Notes: generated from the letters alone by a model not told the origin. A stretch of 64,000 bases of DNA from Sphingobacterium sp. PCS056 (GCF_023273895.1 NZ_CP096883.1:2356001-2420000); one strand, 5' to 3'; numbered from the stretch's first letter, positions 51,885 to 61,425 are shown. Numbers and translations: made by a program.

Positions 51885-54434
51885 TTATTTTTGATTTACT
51901 TTCCATTCATTTGTGAAGAATCCCGCGTCTATAATTCCTGCCGGTCCATTTTTTAACATAGTTAAGTTGAAAAACATATAATCAGGAAAACCACTTGCGC
52001 CAGCAAAATATTGATTTGCCCCTGCTGCTTGCATACCACTAAGTCCTGTGCCGGTAATCACCCCAACAGCTCTTGATTGTGTGCCTGGTTTTTTCCAATA
52101 AAAATATCCGCCTAGATCACTTCCATTATAAATTTGTTTATCTATTTTGATCTGACCTGGGAGTACCGTAATTGGACAGTCTTTTAATAAAATATCCCAA
52201 GCACTGTTTGTTTTTGAATTACCAATGAGTATGATGTTATGTTCCGTATATTTATTTGCTTCAAAATCACGGTCAGCGATTATTTCAAATGCTCCATTTC
52301 CTCTATAATACCAGGCTTCTGCATCATGGCGTACTTTTTCTAATGCCCACTTATTTTCTTCCTTGGTACCCATGGTTCCATAAACATATACCATCCCATG
52401 GTTAAATGCTTCTTTAAAAGTACCATTACGATGTGGCCCCTTTTGATCTAATGATGGCTTTGTTATGATGCTCCAGATCTGATCTTTTTTTTGTAAAAAG
52501 ATGAAAGACTCGTTCGTTGTATTCCTTTGGTATGTAATGGTATTTAAACTATCGAGGTCAATAGTCAATGCAACATTTTTATCAAAATCTGCTAAATCCA
52601 ACGAGAGCACCTCTACATTCTCTGTTTTGCCGATTATGGTTCCTCTCTCCCGATCTCGTGTTAGGACAATATGTGAATAATCTAGTGGCTTTTCCTGTTG
52701 ATATACTGTACCCCAATAGTAGGAGGAGGATATCCCAGGATTAGCGGTTTTGAAATCGATATGATTGACGTCAATGGCAGCTTTTCGTTTATGTATTTTA
52801 AAATAATCAAATAAAGGTTTCCAGTCTACACTTTCATTACTATACCAATGTGATCCACCTGGATATTCATAATAATTGAAATCGGGATGGAATGTACCCA
52901 ATAACTTACGCATCTGACGAGCATAATCTACGGATACTGTACGGTCTGCATCACCATGCAATACATATATCCCAAGTGGCTTATAATTGGTTGCATATGC
53001 TACTACGTCGCTTTGATTGCCAGATCGTAATAATATATTTTCTAAGGCATTTTGTCCTTTTTCTGGAATCAATCCGTCGGCAGAACCGTAACCCTTTAAG
53101 GTTGGATATCCTGCACATGGTGCTATTGCAGCCCATTTGTCAGGATACGTTGCTCCCAAAAACCAAGTGCCATGTCCTCCCATAGAATGGCCTGTTAGAT
53201 AGATTTTTTGCGTATCTGGTTGCAAAGTTTGTTTCGCTAAACTGAGCACTTCCAACGCATCTATTCTCCCCCAATCTTCCCAGTTGAATCCTCGTGGTCG
53301 ACGATTGGTCGGTGCCACCAGAGTTCCCCAGTCTTTTGCCTGATATGCTTGTGCTTGACCAATGGCTTCTACTCCAGCTCCATGAACGGATAAAAAAAGC
53401 GCATCACCAGATTTTTCGCCACCCAATGCTGGATTTACCGCATAGTATTGTAAACTATTGTCTATCGTACTTATAAAGGTGACCCGATATGGCGTATTAC
53501 TATTGACACTTTTCAATGGAATTTTTTTCTGATCGATTAATTGACTTTTATTCCAAATTGAAATATCCGAAAGAATCTCTCCTAAGCTATGGATTGTTGA
53601 GGCATCGATAGGAACAATAACTTTTCGAGTACTATGCGCCCTGATTACGGGTGAGATGACAGATGCTTTTTGATTTCCTGTGTTGCTCTGTATCTTTAGA
53701 TTATGTACATCTTTATTACTATTGTTGATGAGTACAATACCTAAGAGCAAATGTTGGTTATTTTTGCCTTGTACAATATCGGGTTGCGTCAGATCTTCGG
53801 TACCGATGATGAGCTGGTTTTTAATGAAACTCAGCTGTGCCGCGATGGACGAACCTCTAACATAAAATTCATTTAAACCTTTTTTTAACTGAAATGGAAT
53901 ATTTAACCATCCCATGCGGTATGGATCTCCAGTATGCAATTCTCCATTAATTAATACAGCACTATTTCCTCTAATATTAAGTAATGCAGACTGTACTTTG
54001 TCGGATTGATAAGTGAGATATAGATAACTTGAACGAGGACCTCTATAAGTGGTCGACATCGACCTGCTGGTTTGATCTTGTTGAGCTACACGGCCAGGCC
54101 CTGGAGGATTGTTGGGTTGCTGCAGGTTGGCATCCATATTTTGCTGACGCCTAAAAAAACCATTTGTATCTGCTTTTGCAGCAATCCATAAAGATTTTTC
54201 TGAAGTTCCATCCCATGTTTTTCCAGCTATGGGACGAGGGAGTCCATGTTGGTAATATTGTGACAACAGCTCATCAGTATATACTGCTTCCCGACCATAA
54301 CTGTAAGGAATATCTACCGTAAGTCCTTCTGTGAATTTATATGTATTTTGGGCAGAAGAAAGAGTGCAGATTACAGTTAAACATAAGCCTATAAATAAAG
54401 TTTTTATACTTAATCGTAATAAATGGTATTGCAT
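51885..54434 (-). CDS. Large secreted prolyl-oligopeptidase-type serine hydrolase
   Basis: 849 residues. Sec signal ends near LSSAQ. Residues ~130-330 are beta-rich (TYRGPRSSYLYLTYQSDKVQ). The hydrolase domain is clear: LFLSVHGAGVEAIG (oxyanion), nucleophile TGHSMGG, Asp in VLHGDADRTV, His in PGGSHWY. The C-terminal third is another beta-domain. Esterase or peptidase; substrate unknown, plausibly plant or mucin glycan esters given the fucosidase next door. Confidence 0.85.
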   Translation of the reverse strand: MQYHLLRLSIKTLFIGLCLTVICTLSSAQNTYKFTEGLTVDIPYSYGREAVYTDELLSQYYQHGLPRPIAGKTWDGTSEKSLWIAAKADTNGFFRRQQNMDANLQQPNNPPGPGRVAQQDQTSRSMSTTYRGPRSSYLYLTYQSDKVQSALLNIRGNSAVLINGELHTGDPYRMGWLNIPFQLKKGLNEFYVRGSSIAAQLSFIKNQLIIGTEDLTQPDIVQGKNNQHLLLGIVLINNSNKDVHNLKIQSNTGNQKASVISPVIRAHSTRKVIVPIDASTIHSLGEILSDISIWNKSQLIDQKKIPLKSVNSNTPYRVTFISTIDNSLQYYAVNPALGGEKSGDALFLSVHGAGVEAIGQAQAYQAKDWGTLVAPTNRRPRGFNWEDWGRIDALEVLSLAKQTLQPDTQKIYLTGHSMGGHGTWFLGATYPDKWAAIAPCAGYPTLKGYGSADGLIPEKGQNALENILLRSGNQSDVVAYATNYKPLGIYVLHGDADRTVSVDYARQMRKLLGTFHPDFNYYEYPGGSHWYSNESVDWKPLFDYFKIHKRKAAIDVNHIDFKTANPGISSSYYWGTVYQQEKPLDYSHIVLTRDRERGTIIGKTENVEVLSLDLADFDKNVALTIDLDSLNTITYQRNTTNESFIFLQKKDQIWSIITKPSLDQKGPHRNGTFKEAFNHGMVYVYGTMGTKEENKWALEKVRHDAEAWYYRGNGAFEIIADRDFEANKYTEHNIILIGNSKTNSAWDILLKDCPITVLPGQIKIDKQIYNGSDLGGYFYWKKPGTQSRAVGVITGTGLSGMQAAGANQYFAGASGFPDYMFFNLTMLKNGPAGIIDAGFFTNEWKVNQK

Positions 54435-54580
54435 AATAAAAGGGTTTAGTACGTCTAATATACGGATCTTTATTTTATCTCCTTTAAATTTCAGTATAAA
54501 ACAAAGCCAAAAATCTTCTCGATAAGCATCGAAATGTTGACTTGAATAAAAATTAGCACTTTAGTTTTCTTTTTATCGGA

Positions 54581-54608
54581 TTGTTCATCACTATTTGTCT
54601 TAAATTTG
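54581..54608 (+). promoter_or_regulatory. Candidate promoter of the zinc-finger/FAD monooxygenase gene
   Basis: TTG (54581-54583), 17-nt spacer, TAAATTTG (54601-54608), a good match to TTG-N17-23-TAnnTTTG. The implied 5' leader is about 130 nt. Confidence 0.5.
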
Positions 54609-54630
54609 TTTTATTCTTATAAACTATTAT

Positions 54631-54690
54631 ATGTTCAATAGGTATAAGTTTATCGTCACTATAGCTGAAAATGAACTTTTTAATGCGTAA
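54631..54690 (+). other. Possible 19-codon leader ORF
   Basis: ATG 54631 to TAA 54688 encodes MFNRYKFIVTIAENELFNA inside the long 5' leader of the monooxygenase gene. Could be a regulatory upstream ORF or chance. Confidence 0.25.
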
Positions 54691-54743
54691 TAGTAGTGGA
54701 AAAGATCTCATTATATATAGCAGTCAAAATAAAATAGAAAGCA

Positions 54744-56186
54744 GTGAAAGAAGCTGAAATTGAACGAAGAAGCTGGTGTATTTGTCAGGAATGCCAGGGT
54801 AAGGGTAAAAAAAGTCGAAAGCTTACTAAAAAAATGCGACTTATTTATCAAGCAGCATATGATCAATTTGAAAAAACTGGTGGTAATGGTGTTGCTCCTG
54901 TTAAACCAAAAGGACATCTTTCTCTTTGTTTGAACTGCAATGGTTCTGGTTTAATACAGTCATCAAGTTGTCCGCTCGCCAATAATGAAAATTATCCTCA
55001 CGTTGCTATTGTAGGTGGTGGTATCGGTGGAGTAGCATTAGCCGTAGCTTGTCTGCACCGGGGTATTCCTTATACGCTCTATGAGCGTGATCTTAACTTC
55101 AATGCGCGTTCTCAAGGTTATGGTCTCACCTTACAGCAGGCTAGTAAAGCGATTTCAGGGTTAGGCATTCTATCCTTAGAGGATGGGGTAATATCTACAA
55201 AACATGTCGTTCATACGATTGACGGAAAAGTCATTGGTGAATGGGGAATGAGAAAGTGGGTACCTGAAAAAACAAACACAGGTGATAAGCGTTCAAATGT
55301 GCATATTGCACGACAATCCTTGCGTTCAGCCCTTTTAGATCAATTAGGTAGTCATGATACGGTTCTGTGGAATCATCAATTGGTAGATTTTAAAGAAACG
55401 GAGTCGGATGGTCTTTTGCTAAGCTTTCAAGTTGATGGAGAAGTGAAAACTGCCAAAGCCGATCTTTTGGTCGGAGCTGATGGCATTCGCAGTTCTGTCC
55501 GGAGATTGTTAATAGGAGAAGATATTGCTCCTTTACGTTACTTGGGCTGTATCGTTATATTGGGTATATGTCCTTTGAGTGCTTTAGAAAATTTTCATAG
55601 CCCTTTACTCGATTCTGCCACTGTGTTTCAGACTGCTAATGGGAATGAACGCATCTATATCATGCCTTATTCATCGGACTCAGTCATGTGGCAGCTTAGT
55701 TTCCCTATGAGTGAAAATGAAGCTAAAGCGTTGAGCGATCGAGGATCACAAGCCCTTAAAGAGGAGGCATGTCGACGGACGCTATGGCATGATCCGATTC
55801 CTCAGATTTTAGCTGCGACCCAGGCAGCTCAGATCTCTGGCTATCCTGTGTATGATAGAGAAATTCTTGATGCAGAATGGTTGAAAGGAAAGGTGACACT
55901 TATCGGAGATGCAGCTCACCCAATGAGCCCATTTAAAGGTCAGGGGGCAAATCAAGCGCTGCTGGATGCACTTGCATTAGCGAGAGGCATATCAAGCGCA
56001 TGTGGGTCATCACATTGGAAAAAAGATGGTATTAGAAAAGCGGTACTGGTTGATTATGAAGAAGAGATGATCATGCGCAGTGCGATTAAAGTGAAAGATT
56101 CAGCTGATGCAGCAAAATTTTTACATTCTGAAATGGTGCTGATAGAAGGAGATGAACCCAGAGGAAGCTGTGTCAAGAAGAATTAA
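54744..56186 (+). CDS. FAD-dependent monooxygenase with N-terminal CxxCxGxG zinc-finger half
   Basis: 480 residues from a GTG start. Residues 1-75 carry two CxxCxGxG motifs (C14-C17 QECQGKG; C62-C65 NCNGSG) separated by a basic helix-like segment, the arrangement of one DnaJ-type zinc-binding unit. The FAD fold follows: GGGIGG (91-96), a DG motif in LLVGADGIRSS, and GDAAHPMSPFKGQG. The class A monooxygenase group includes TetX and kynurenine-type hydroxylases. The next in-frame ATG (residue 31) would lose the zinc motif; the fusion is therefore supported by the open frame. Substrate unknown. Confidence 0.85.
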   Translation: MKEAEIERRSWCICQECQGKGKKSRKLTKKMRLIYQAAYDQFEKTGGNGVAPVKPKGHLSLCLNCNGSGLIQSSSCPLANNENYPHVAIVGGGIGGVALAVACLHRGIPYTLYERDLNFNARSQGYGLTLQQASKAISGLGILSLEDGVISTKHVVHTIDGKVIGEWGMRKWVPEKTNTGDKRSNVHIARQSLRSALLDQLGSHDTVLWNHQLVDFKETESDGLLLSFQVDGEVKTAKADLLVGADGIRSSVRRLLIGEDIAPLRYLGCIVILGICPLSALENFHSPLLDSATVFQTANGNERIYIMPYSSDSVMWQLSFPMSENEAKALSDRGSQALKEEACRRTLWHDPIPQILAATQAAQISGYPVYDREILDAEWLKGKVTLIGDAAHPMSPFKGQGANQALLDALALARGISSACGSSHWKKDGIRKAVLVDYEEEMIMRSAIKVKDSADAAKFLHSEMVLIEGDEPRGSCVKKN

Positions 56187-56271
56187 TCTAACTTGTTGAT
56201 GAATAAGAAGTATTGGAGTTGGGAAGCTGAAATTTTAAATGTATGGATCATCTTATTTAATCAGTTGGATG

Positions 56272-56301
56272 ATCGTCCTCTTTAAGCTAAAAGAGGACGA
56301 T
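56272..56301. terminator. Bidirectional terminator hairpin
   Basis: ATCGTCCTCTTT (56272-56283) and AAAGAGGACGAT (56290-56301), 12-bp perfect stem, 6-nt loop, between the convergent monooxygenase and TonB-receptor genes. Confidence 0.85.
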
Positions 56302-56308
56302 TGGATTT

Positions 56309-58474
56309 TTAGAAATGTAAGCGCATAGATAATATACATTGACGTAAATTTCCTTGCGTGATAAATCCTCTTCCTCCATAATAGTAACGTTGGTTGAACA
56401 GGTTCTCTGTGGTAAAGTTACAGGAAAATTGCTTGTACTGATATCCAATAGTACTATTAAACAGTGTATAATCGTCTGTAGAGAAGCTTCCTGCCGTTTT
56501 GCTGTTGATGATTAAATCCTGACCTACATAATTACCACCGATACCCAGTATCCATTTACTTGCATTGACGATTGCTGTTTCATAATTCACATACCAAGTT
56601 GCAGACCATGTAGGACCGGAGTTAACGGGTCTCAAACCTGTTGTTGAGTTTTCAGCTTTTGTTATTTTACTTTCATTGTAGGCAGCACCACCATGTATGA
56701 ATAGATTTTGAATAGGTTGTATCTGGATATCCAATTCTATACCTCGGCTGTATTGTTTACCATCCTGAATATATTTTGTGGCATCATTTTGATCCGCCAT
56801 CACGGTATTACGGACGTGAATATTATAATAACTAAATGTTGCATCTAACAATTGATGAAGGCCAGATATTTTAACTCCTGATTCCCATTGTGTACCATAT
56901 TGAGGTTTGAAATTATATAAAATTCCATTGATACTTGTGGGAGCAATATTCTGAAATCCGCTCATATAGTTCGCGAAAAAAGTAAATGTTTTAGGAATGA
57001 TCTGGTAGGTCATACCTATTTTTGGTGTCATAGATGTCTGTTTATATGCCCCTGTTGTGGTTGCTGTAGATACATCTTTTGTCCCATTGTTGATTAAGCT
57101 GCTGTATCTAGCACTTAGCATGATCGATAGTGCACTAAATGGTTTGATAACATCGGAAATGTACGCTGAATAGGTGTTTTGAGGTGATATAGTATGGTTA
57201 GGTTGTTTGGGCAGCACTATTTTCGTAATCAGATCTGCATTAAATAAATTTGCTGACAGGGATGGATTATCGATAGATACGGTATCGATATAGCCTGCAC
57301 TTTTATAATTTGCCATATAACTATAGCGATAGTAATCCAGTCCAATCAGGAGTTTGTTGTCCCAATTGCCAATGCTGAAATTACCGATAAAATTTTGTTG
57401 TACTTGGTGGTTGGTGATATCTTCGGCGTCGTACCGCAACACCTTTCTTGCTACAGCCGTATTATTGGTCACTAATAAATTGGTTTGATAAGTGCCATTT
57501 GAAGTACCGTACGTCGTAGCAAGATTGGTTTCTGATTGCCAATGGTCGGAAATTAAGTAACTTATTTTTGCATAGAAATTGATCGATGTTGTTTTCCATA
57601 ATAAGCTATTATCCGTATACGATTTGTTATAAGCGAGGTCCAAATCTTTAGAGTTCTGTACATTGACCAATTGACTATTTATGAGTGGGCTGGCGGGAGT
57701 AAATAGCGGACTATTGGTCGCGATTTTACGTAAAAACTCGGCTTCAAGCTTAACTTTTAACTTGTCATGGAGTTGGTAAGTAAAACTTGGTGCCAAAAAT
57801 ATGTTTCTATTTAATCCTTGATCTTGAAAGCTTTTTCTGTCAGAATACGTGCCAAAAATGCGAAATAGCGCTTTATGGCTAGAATCTAAAACGGAGTTGA
57901 CTTCTATGCTTGAGCGTTGCAAATTATTATTACCTGCCGCAAGTGATAAATTTGTAAATGAACTATCGATGGGTGCGTAAGTTTGTACATTGATAAGACC
58001 TCCAAAAACCATATTTGCGCCACCGAACAAGGTTCCGCTTGGACCTTTGATCACATCTAACTGTTGTATGTTACTGTTATCATCACTGTATTGTAGATAA
58101 GCATTTAAACCATTTCTAAAATTGCTTCGGGTTCTAAAGCCACGAATTGAAAAATTTGGAGCTAATCCAGCCCAACTTGGAGTGACCCCGGTCGCATTGG
58201 ACAACAGGGCTGTTTGGGTATAATAATTTCTGTTTTGAGTAAGTTTGGGTCCTACACTAGTTGTCACCTGTGGATTTTCATAATCAGTAATATTTAATCT
58301 TGCTGTTTGAATGCTTGATCTGTCTTTTTCGCTGACACGAGCTTTTACGAATACCGAATCTAATTGCTTTAATATAGGTTGGTCTTTGGACTGTGCGTGT
58401 GCTGTATGAATGGAAAGAAAAATGATAATTGCATTGACAATTAAAAGTGTAAAATGTGTTATGCGTATGAACAT
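56309..58474 (-). CDS. TonB-dependent siderophore-type receptor
   Basis: 721 residues. Sec signal ends near HAQS; plug domain with APNFSIRGFRTRSNF, SDDNSNIQQLDVIKGPSG and TLFGGANMVFGGLINVQTY; the barrel ends in aromatic SMRLHF. This is the FhuA/FecA-like siderophore receptor group without the SusC-type N-terminal domain. Transports a ferric chelate or other chelate with TonB energy. No iron-regulated neighbours besides the small Cys-rich gene upstream. A 14-bp palindrome lies ~110 nt upstream. Confidence 0.92.
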   Translation of the reverse strand: MFIRITHFTLLIVNAIIIFLSIHTAHAQSKDQPILKQLDSVFVKARVSEKDRSSIQTARLNITDYENPQVTTSVGPKLTQNRNYYTQTALLSNATGVTPSWAGLAPNFSIRGFRTRSNFRNGLNAYLQYSDDNSNIQQLDVIKGPSGTLFGGANMVFGGLINVQTYAPIDSSFTNLSLAAGNNNLQRSSIEVNSVLDSSHKALFRIFGTYSDRKSFQDQGLNRNIFLAPSFTYQLHDKLKVKLEAEFLRKIATNSPLFTPASPLINSQLVNVQNSKDLDLAYNKSYTDNSLLWKTTSINFYAKISYLISDHWQSETNLATTYGTSNGTYQTNLLVTNNTAVARKVLRYDAEDITNHQVQQNFIGNFSIGNWDNKLLIGLDYYRYSYMANYKSAGYIDTVSIDNPSLSANLFNADLITKIVLPKQPNHTISPQNTYSAYISDVIKPFSALSIMLSARYSSLINNGTKDVSTATTTGAYKQTSMTPKIGMTYQIIPKTFTFFANYMSGFQNIAPTSINGILYNFKPQYGTQWESGVKISGLHQLLDATFSYYNIHVRNTVMADQNDATKYIQDGKQYSRGIELDIQIQPIQNLFIHGGAAYNESKITKAENSTTGLRPVNSGPTWSATWYVNYETAIVNASKWILGIGGNYVGQDLIINSKTAGSFSTDDYTLFNSTIGYQYKQFSCNFTTENLFNQRYYYGGRGFITQGNLRQCILSMRLHF

Positions 58475-58879
58475 AAGTACTTGCGTGGTAAGAAAAATAT
58501 GGAGAATTATTTGGAATCAGTACCCTAGACCTAACCTGCTAAAATTTGGATTAGGATCGGGTATTTGCTTATGCATATTTGTAGCAAAATCGATTTTGGT
58601 TAAACTCGAACTTTTTGCCTTGCTTTAAAATCAATTCCTGTACTTCAGCACATCTAACTATTGTGCTTCGTATTTAGAATTGCATATGATCTTTTTGTTC
58701 TGTGCAAGGATATGGCGCAGTTTAAGACTATGTGCGAATAGACCCAAAATAGGACTTCGTAATTTCTATTTTTTAAGAAGTCGATATAAAAAATGACAGA
58801 GAAGACACTATGTTTTAGAATAATGCAGATCGCTCAGCTAGATAAATCGAGAAAAGGCATTTTTAAGGAAATAAATCGA
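58475..58879. other. Intergenic region upstream of the TonB-receptor gene
   Basis: No ORF with support. Contains the palindrome at 58585-58598 and otherwise A/T-rich DNA. Confidence 0.45.
58585..58598. promoter_or_regulatory. 14-bp perfect palindrome upstream of the TonB-receptor gene
   Basis: CAAAATCGATTTTG is a perfect dyad 111 nt upstream of the receptor start. Candidate binding site for a dimeric repressor; it does not match a Fur box. Confidence 0.4.
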
Positions 58880-59263
58880 TTATGCCATATAACCTGTAGG
58901 AGGCTTGAGTTGTCTGTTAAAAACGTACAGCTTCCACATCGGGGTGTTGGATAGTCGCACATGATTTTGAGATGTAATTGGAAAATACTGACTGTCTTTG
59001 ACGACTGGGAATTGATGATGACAGATTAATAAGGTAGATTTTGAAAAATTTTCTTGAAGATCTTTATGCTTTTGTGTATCTTTTTTCAAGGCTCTCATCA
59101 AGAAGCAATTACCGTTGCAGTGCATCGTGATATTGTTCTTGTTGATACAATATTTTGTAGCAATTTCACTTCGGTTTGCATAAAAACTCAATACAATAAA
59201 TGCCTTGCTAAAAGTCATCACGGTGATGGATATCAAGAGTAATATTGTCGTAATTAATTTCAA
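58880..59263 (-). CDS. Small Cys-rich membrane protein associated with TonB receptors
   Basis: 127 residues. N-terminal hydrophobic helix (ITTILLLISITVMTFSKAFI), then the motif YCINKNNITMHCNGNCFLM with three Cys and the C-terminal KPPTGY. This matches a Bacteroidota family found next to TonB-dependent receptors, with C-x9-C-x3-C spacing, presumed to bind a metal or haem (recalled family, no database check). Role: possibly handing the receptor's substrate across the periplasm. Confidence 0.7.
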   Translation of the reverse strand: MKLITTILLLISITVMTFSKAFIVLSFYANRSEIATKYCINKNNITMHCNGNCFLMRALKKDTQKHKDLQENFSKSTLLICHHQFPVVKDSQYFPITSQNHVRLSNTPMWKLYVFNRQLKPPTGYMA

Positions 59264-59459
59264 AATCTGTTATTCGATGATTTAGTGAGCTGTTGCGAAT
59301 ATAGCTGATTTTTTTTAAATCTTCTTTTAGCGATCGCTAATTTATACTAATACCTTGTACAAATTTTTCAACTGCTATTTGAAGCTTTTATAAATTCAGT
59401 ATTGCGCCTGCTTACGTGTAGCGATACGTTATCATTTAGCAACGTTTTATCAACCCAAA
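59264..59459. other. Intergenic region before the phased-repeat array
   Basis: No ORF. Contains the palindrome at 59327-59340 and otherwise mixed-composition DNA; probable promoter region of the Cys-rich gene. Confidence 0.4.
59327..59340. promoter_or_regulatory. 14-bp perfect palindrome TTAGCGATCGCTAA
   Basis: Perfect dyad 64 nt upstream of the Cys-rich gene start. Candidate operator. Confidence 0.4.
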
Positions 59460-59479
59460 AGCTACTGATGACAGTAGCT
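59460..59479. repeat. 8-bp stem hairpin at the left edge of the array
   Basis: AGCTACTG / CAGTAGCT around the 4-nt loop ATGA; it abuts the first 11-bp unit and shares its AGTAGCT text. Confidence 0.6.
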
Positions 59480-59593
59480 CTTTAGTAGCTTTTTAGTATA
59501 TCTTCAGTACATCTCCAGTACACTATTGGTAGGGAATTAGTACACTCCCGGTACACTCCCCGTACACTCCCCGTACACTTTTCGTATGTTCAT
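59473..59593. repeat. Array of eleven 11-bp units (GTACACTCCC-type)
   Basis: Cutting every 11 bp from 59473 gives eleven units (59473-59593). Each unit has GT (or GTA) at positions 2-4; six carry GTACA and four GTACACT. The central units AGTACACTCCC, GGTACACTCCC, CGTACACTCCC and CGTACACTTTT are nearly identical. Period 11 is close to one helical turn, so the units face the same side of the DNA. There is no coding frame through it. Confidence 0.8.
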
Positions 59594-59658
59594 TGTGATT
59601 AATTTGCGCAAATAAAAATGATGTATCCTGTCATATAACGCCTGATCAGGTCTATTTC

Positions 59659-59690
59659 TGCCATTTTGGTCATATGATGCCATTGTGGAC
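59659..59690. promoter_or_regulatory. Two TGCCATTNTGG direct repeats (AraC-like half-sites)
   Basis: TGCCATTTTGGTC (59659-59671) and TGCCATTGTGGAC (59678-59690) repeat with 19-bp spacing on the same strand, the geometry of AraC-family half-sites. No AraC gene lies nearby. Confidence 0.4.
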
Positions 59691-59743
59691 ATCTTTTTTC
59701 TTTCCACTCTTCATCTTTGTGTTGTCAACAAAAAATTAAAATC

Positions 59744-60058
59744 ATGGTAAAACAAAAAAGTTTAATCAAGTGTATAGTAGATTTTTTCTTTATCAAACCT
59801 TGTCATCAGAGTGATGTAGTTCGTATGAAAAGCGGTTTATACACATCTCAAATCTACACGTATTCCAATTTTAAGATGAAGCTTGAAAATATGTTTACAT
59901 TTTGTCCTGTGGTGCGTAAGGCTCTTCTGTATGTACGATTAAACAATTTGCTGATGCTACTCATAAGTAACAGATTGTCTTTGCTGGTTTATCGGAATCA
60001 GAATGCCAAGGTGATCAATGGAGGCGAAAGGCATATGGGAGGTAAATATTCATGTTGA
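59744..60058 (+). CDS. Hypothetical small protein, doubtful
   Basis: 104 codons from ATG 59744 (frame open from 59717). Basic, with hydrophobic stretches (NNLLMLLISNRLSLLVY) and scattered Cys; no recognised family. It follows the candidate half-sites and could be expressed, but its composition is also compatible with a chance frame. Confidence 0.3.
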   Translation: MVKQKSLIKCIVDFFFIKPCHQSDVVRMKSGLYTSQIYTYSNFKMKLENMFTFCPVVRKALLYVRLNNLLMLLISNRLSLLVYRNQNAKVINGGERHMGGKYSC

Positions 60059-60128
60059 TCCGATGAGGTGTATCTTGATTGATGCAAGAGTGTCAAAGCG
60101 AGGATGATGTTTTTGTACTTATGTATTT

Positions 60129-61424
60129 TTAATTAATAGAAGGATTGTTGTCTGAATCATCCAATAATAACTTGATCAAATCGTATTCTGCCTGCCAAAT
60201 ATCTTTTTTGGCTTTTTGGTAACTAAGGACTGATTCGTGGTATTCTGTCAAGATCAATCTACCTCCACGATAGGCAGAATCTTGTTCTTTTACAGCTTGA
60301 GCGGCTAATTTTTCAATGTGGTGAAGGCGATCAATCTTCAGCTGGGCAGTCTTAATTTTAGTATTCTGTTGCTGTGTTTTGATCTGGTCAATGTGCTGTT
60401 CTTCTTGTAATTGCAATTCCAAAACATGAGCATTTAGTATTTCTTTTTTTAATGTAGGTTGCGCTGTGAAATAAGCAGAAAGGGGGATACGGAGTGCAAT
60501 ATTGACATAACTATTTCCATACCAAGCATTATTTTTATCGAGGCGAAATTCATTGCTGAAATATTGTTTTCCTAAATAGGCATTTGCAGTTAATGTCGGT
60601 AGTAGTTGCTTTTTAATGCTCCTTCTCTGCAAGAGATTGATCTGCTGATCAAGCGCTATAGATTTGATGGCAAAATTTTCTTTTTTGAGGTGTTCGACAA
60701 AGCCCTTGATAGCTTCGATATTTGAACTTAAAGTCTGTGTGTTTTCTAAGTTGGTATATTTACGTAGCTCTAGGTCTGCATCTATGAGAACAGACCATGC
60801 TTCATATAGAGTAATGCGTTTGCGCTCGTATTCTTGTTGGGCGCTAAGGTATTGATTGGATGGAAGTCGTCCCGCTTCATAACGCGCTTTGCTAATCTGT
60901 AAAATATCCGCATAAGATGCAGAATCTTTTAATGCCATTTCATATTGTTGTGTGGCGAGTACAACAGAAGCGTATGCTAATGTCGCATCATGTTTCCAAT
61001 CTTGTTTATGTTGATCTCTAATGATTTCCGCTTTTTGGATTTCTAGGGACTGCTGTTTTTCATTAAGCTGTCGTTTAGGATCAAATAAGCTCCACTCCAT
61101 TTGGATCCCAGCTTTAGAAGACCATTTAGTAGCAAACTTTAAGGGTATAATAGCTCCATCCAATGCGTTGGGGTCAAAAGCGATGGCGGGTACTGGTGTT
61201 GTTGGAATAATGAGATTGCGCTGCAAATTTGCATCTATATAAAATACTGGAGTGCGATTGCTTTTTATTTCTTTTAATTCCTGTTCTTTGATTTCTTTAC
61301 GTAGTAAATCTTGCTGGTGAGTGAGGCTTTGATCGACATTGTTCCATAATTGTTCTATGCTCAAGGCCTGCGCTTGAACGAAGATTGGAAAAATGGCCAG
61401 TATAATGATTACAATCTTTTTCAT
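60129..61424 (-). CDS. TolC-like outer-membrane efflux protein
   Basis: 431 residues from ATG 61424, the start with a signal peptide (MKKIVIIILAIFPIFVQAQA); the frame extends 21 residues upstream. Periodic coiled-coil/beta OEP repeats: ALSIEQLWNNVDQ and YAEILQISKARYEAGRLP-like (here SYADILQISKARYEAGRLPS) segments. It is the outer-membrane exit duct of the exporter encoded upstream; 1 nt after the permease stop. Confidence 0.88.
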   Translation of the reverse strand: MKKIVIIILAIFPIFVQAQALSIEQLWNNVDQSLTHQQDLLRKEIKEQELKEIKSNRTPVFYIDANLQRNLIIPTTPVPAIAFDPNALDGAIIPLKFATKWSSKAGIQMEWSLFDPKRQLNEKQQSLEIQKAEIIRDQHKQDWKHDATLAYASVVLATQQYEMALKDSASYADILQISKARYEAGRLPSNQYLSAQQEYERKRITLYEAWSVLIDADLELRKYTNLENTQTLSSNIEAIKGFVEHLKKENFAIKSIALDQQINLLQRRSIKKQLLPTLTANAYLGKQYFSNEFRLDKNNAWYGNSYVNIALRIPLSAYFTAQPTLKKEILNAHVLELQLQEEQHIDQIKTQQQNTKIKTAQLKIDRLHHIEKLAAQAVKEQDSAYRGGRLILTEYHESVLSYQKAKKDIWQAEYDLIKLLLDDSDNNPSIN

Positions 61425-61425
61425 A

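Noticed and set aside
59473-59593. CRISPR array
   Set aside because: Units are 11 bp, contiguous and without spacers; no cas gene nearby.
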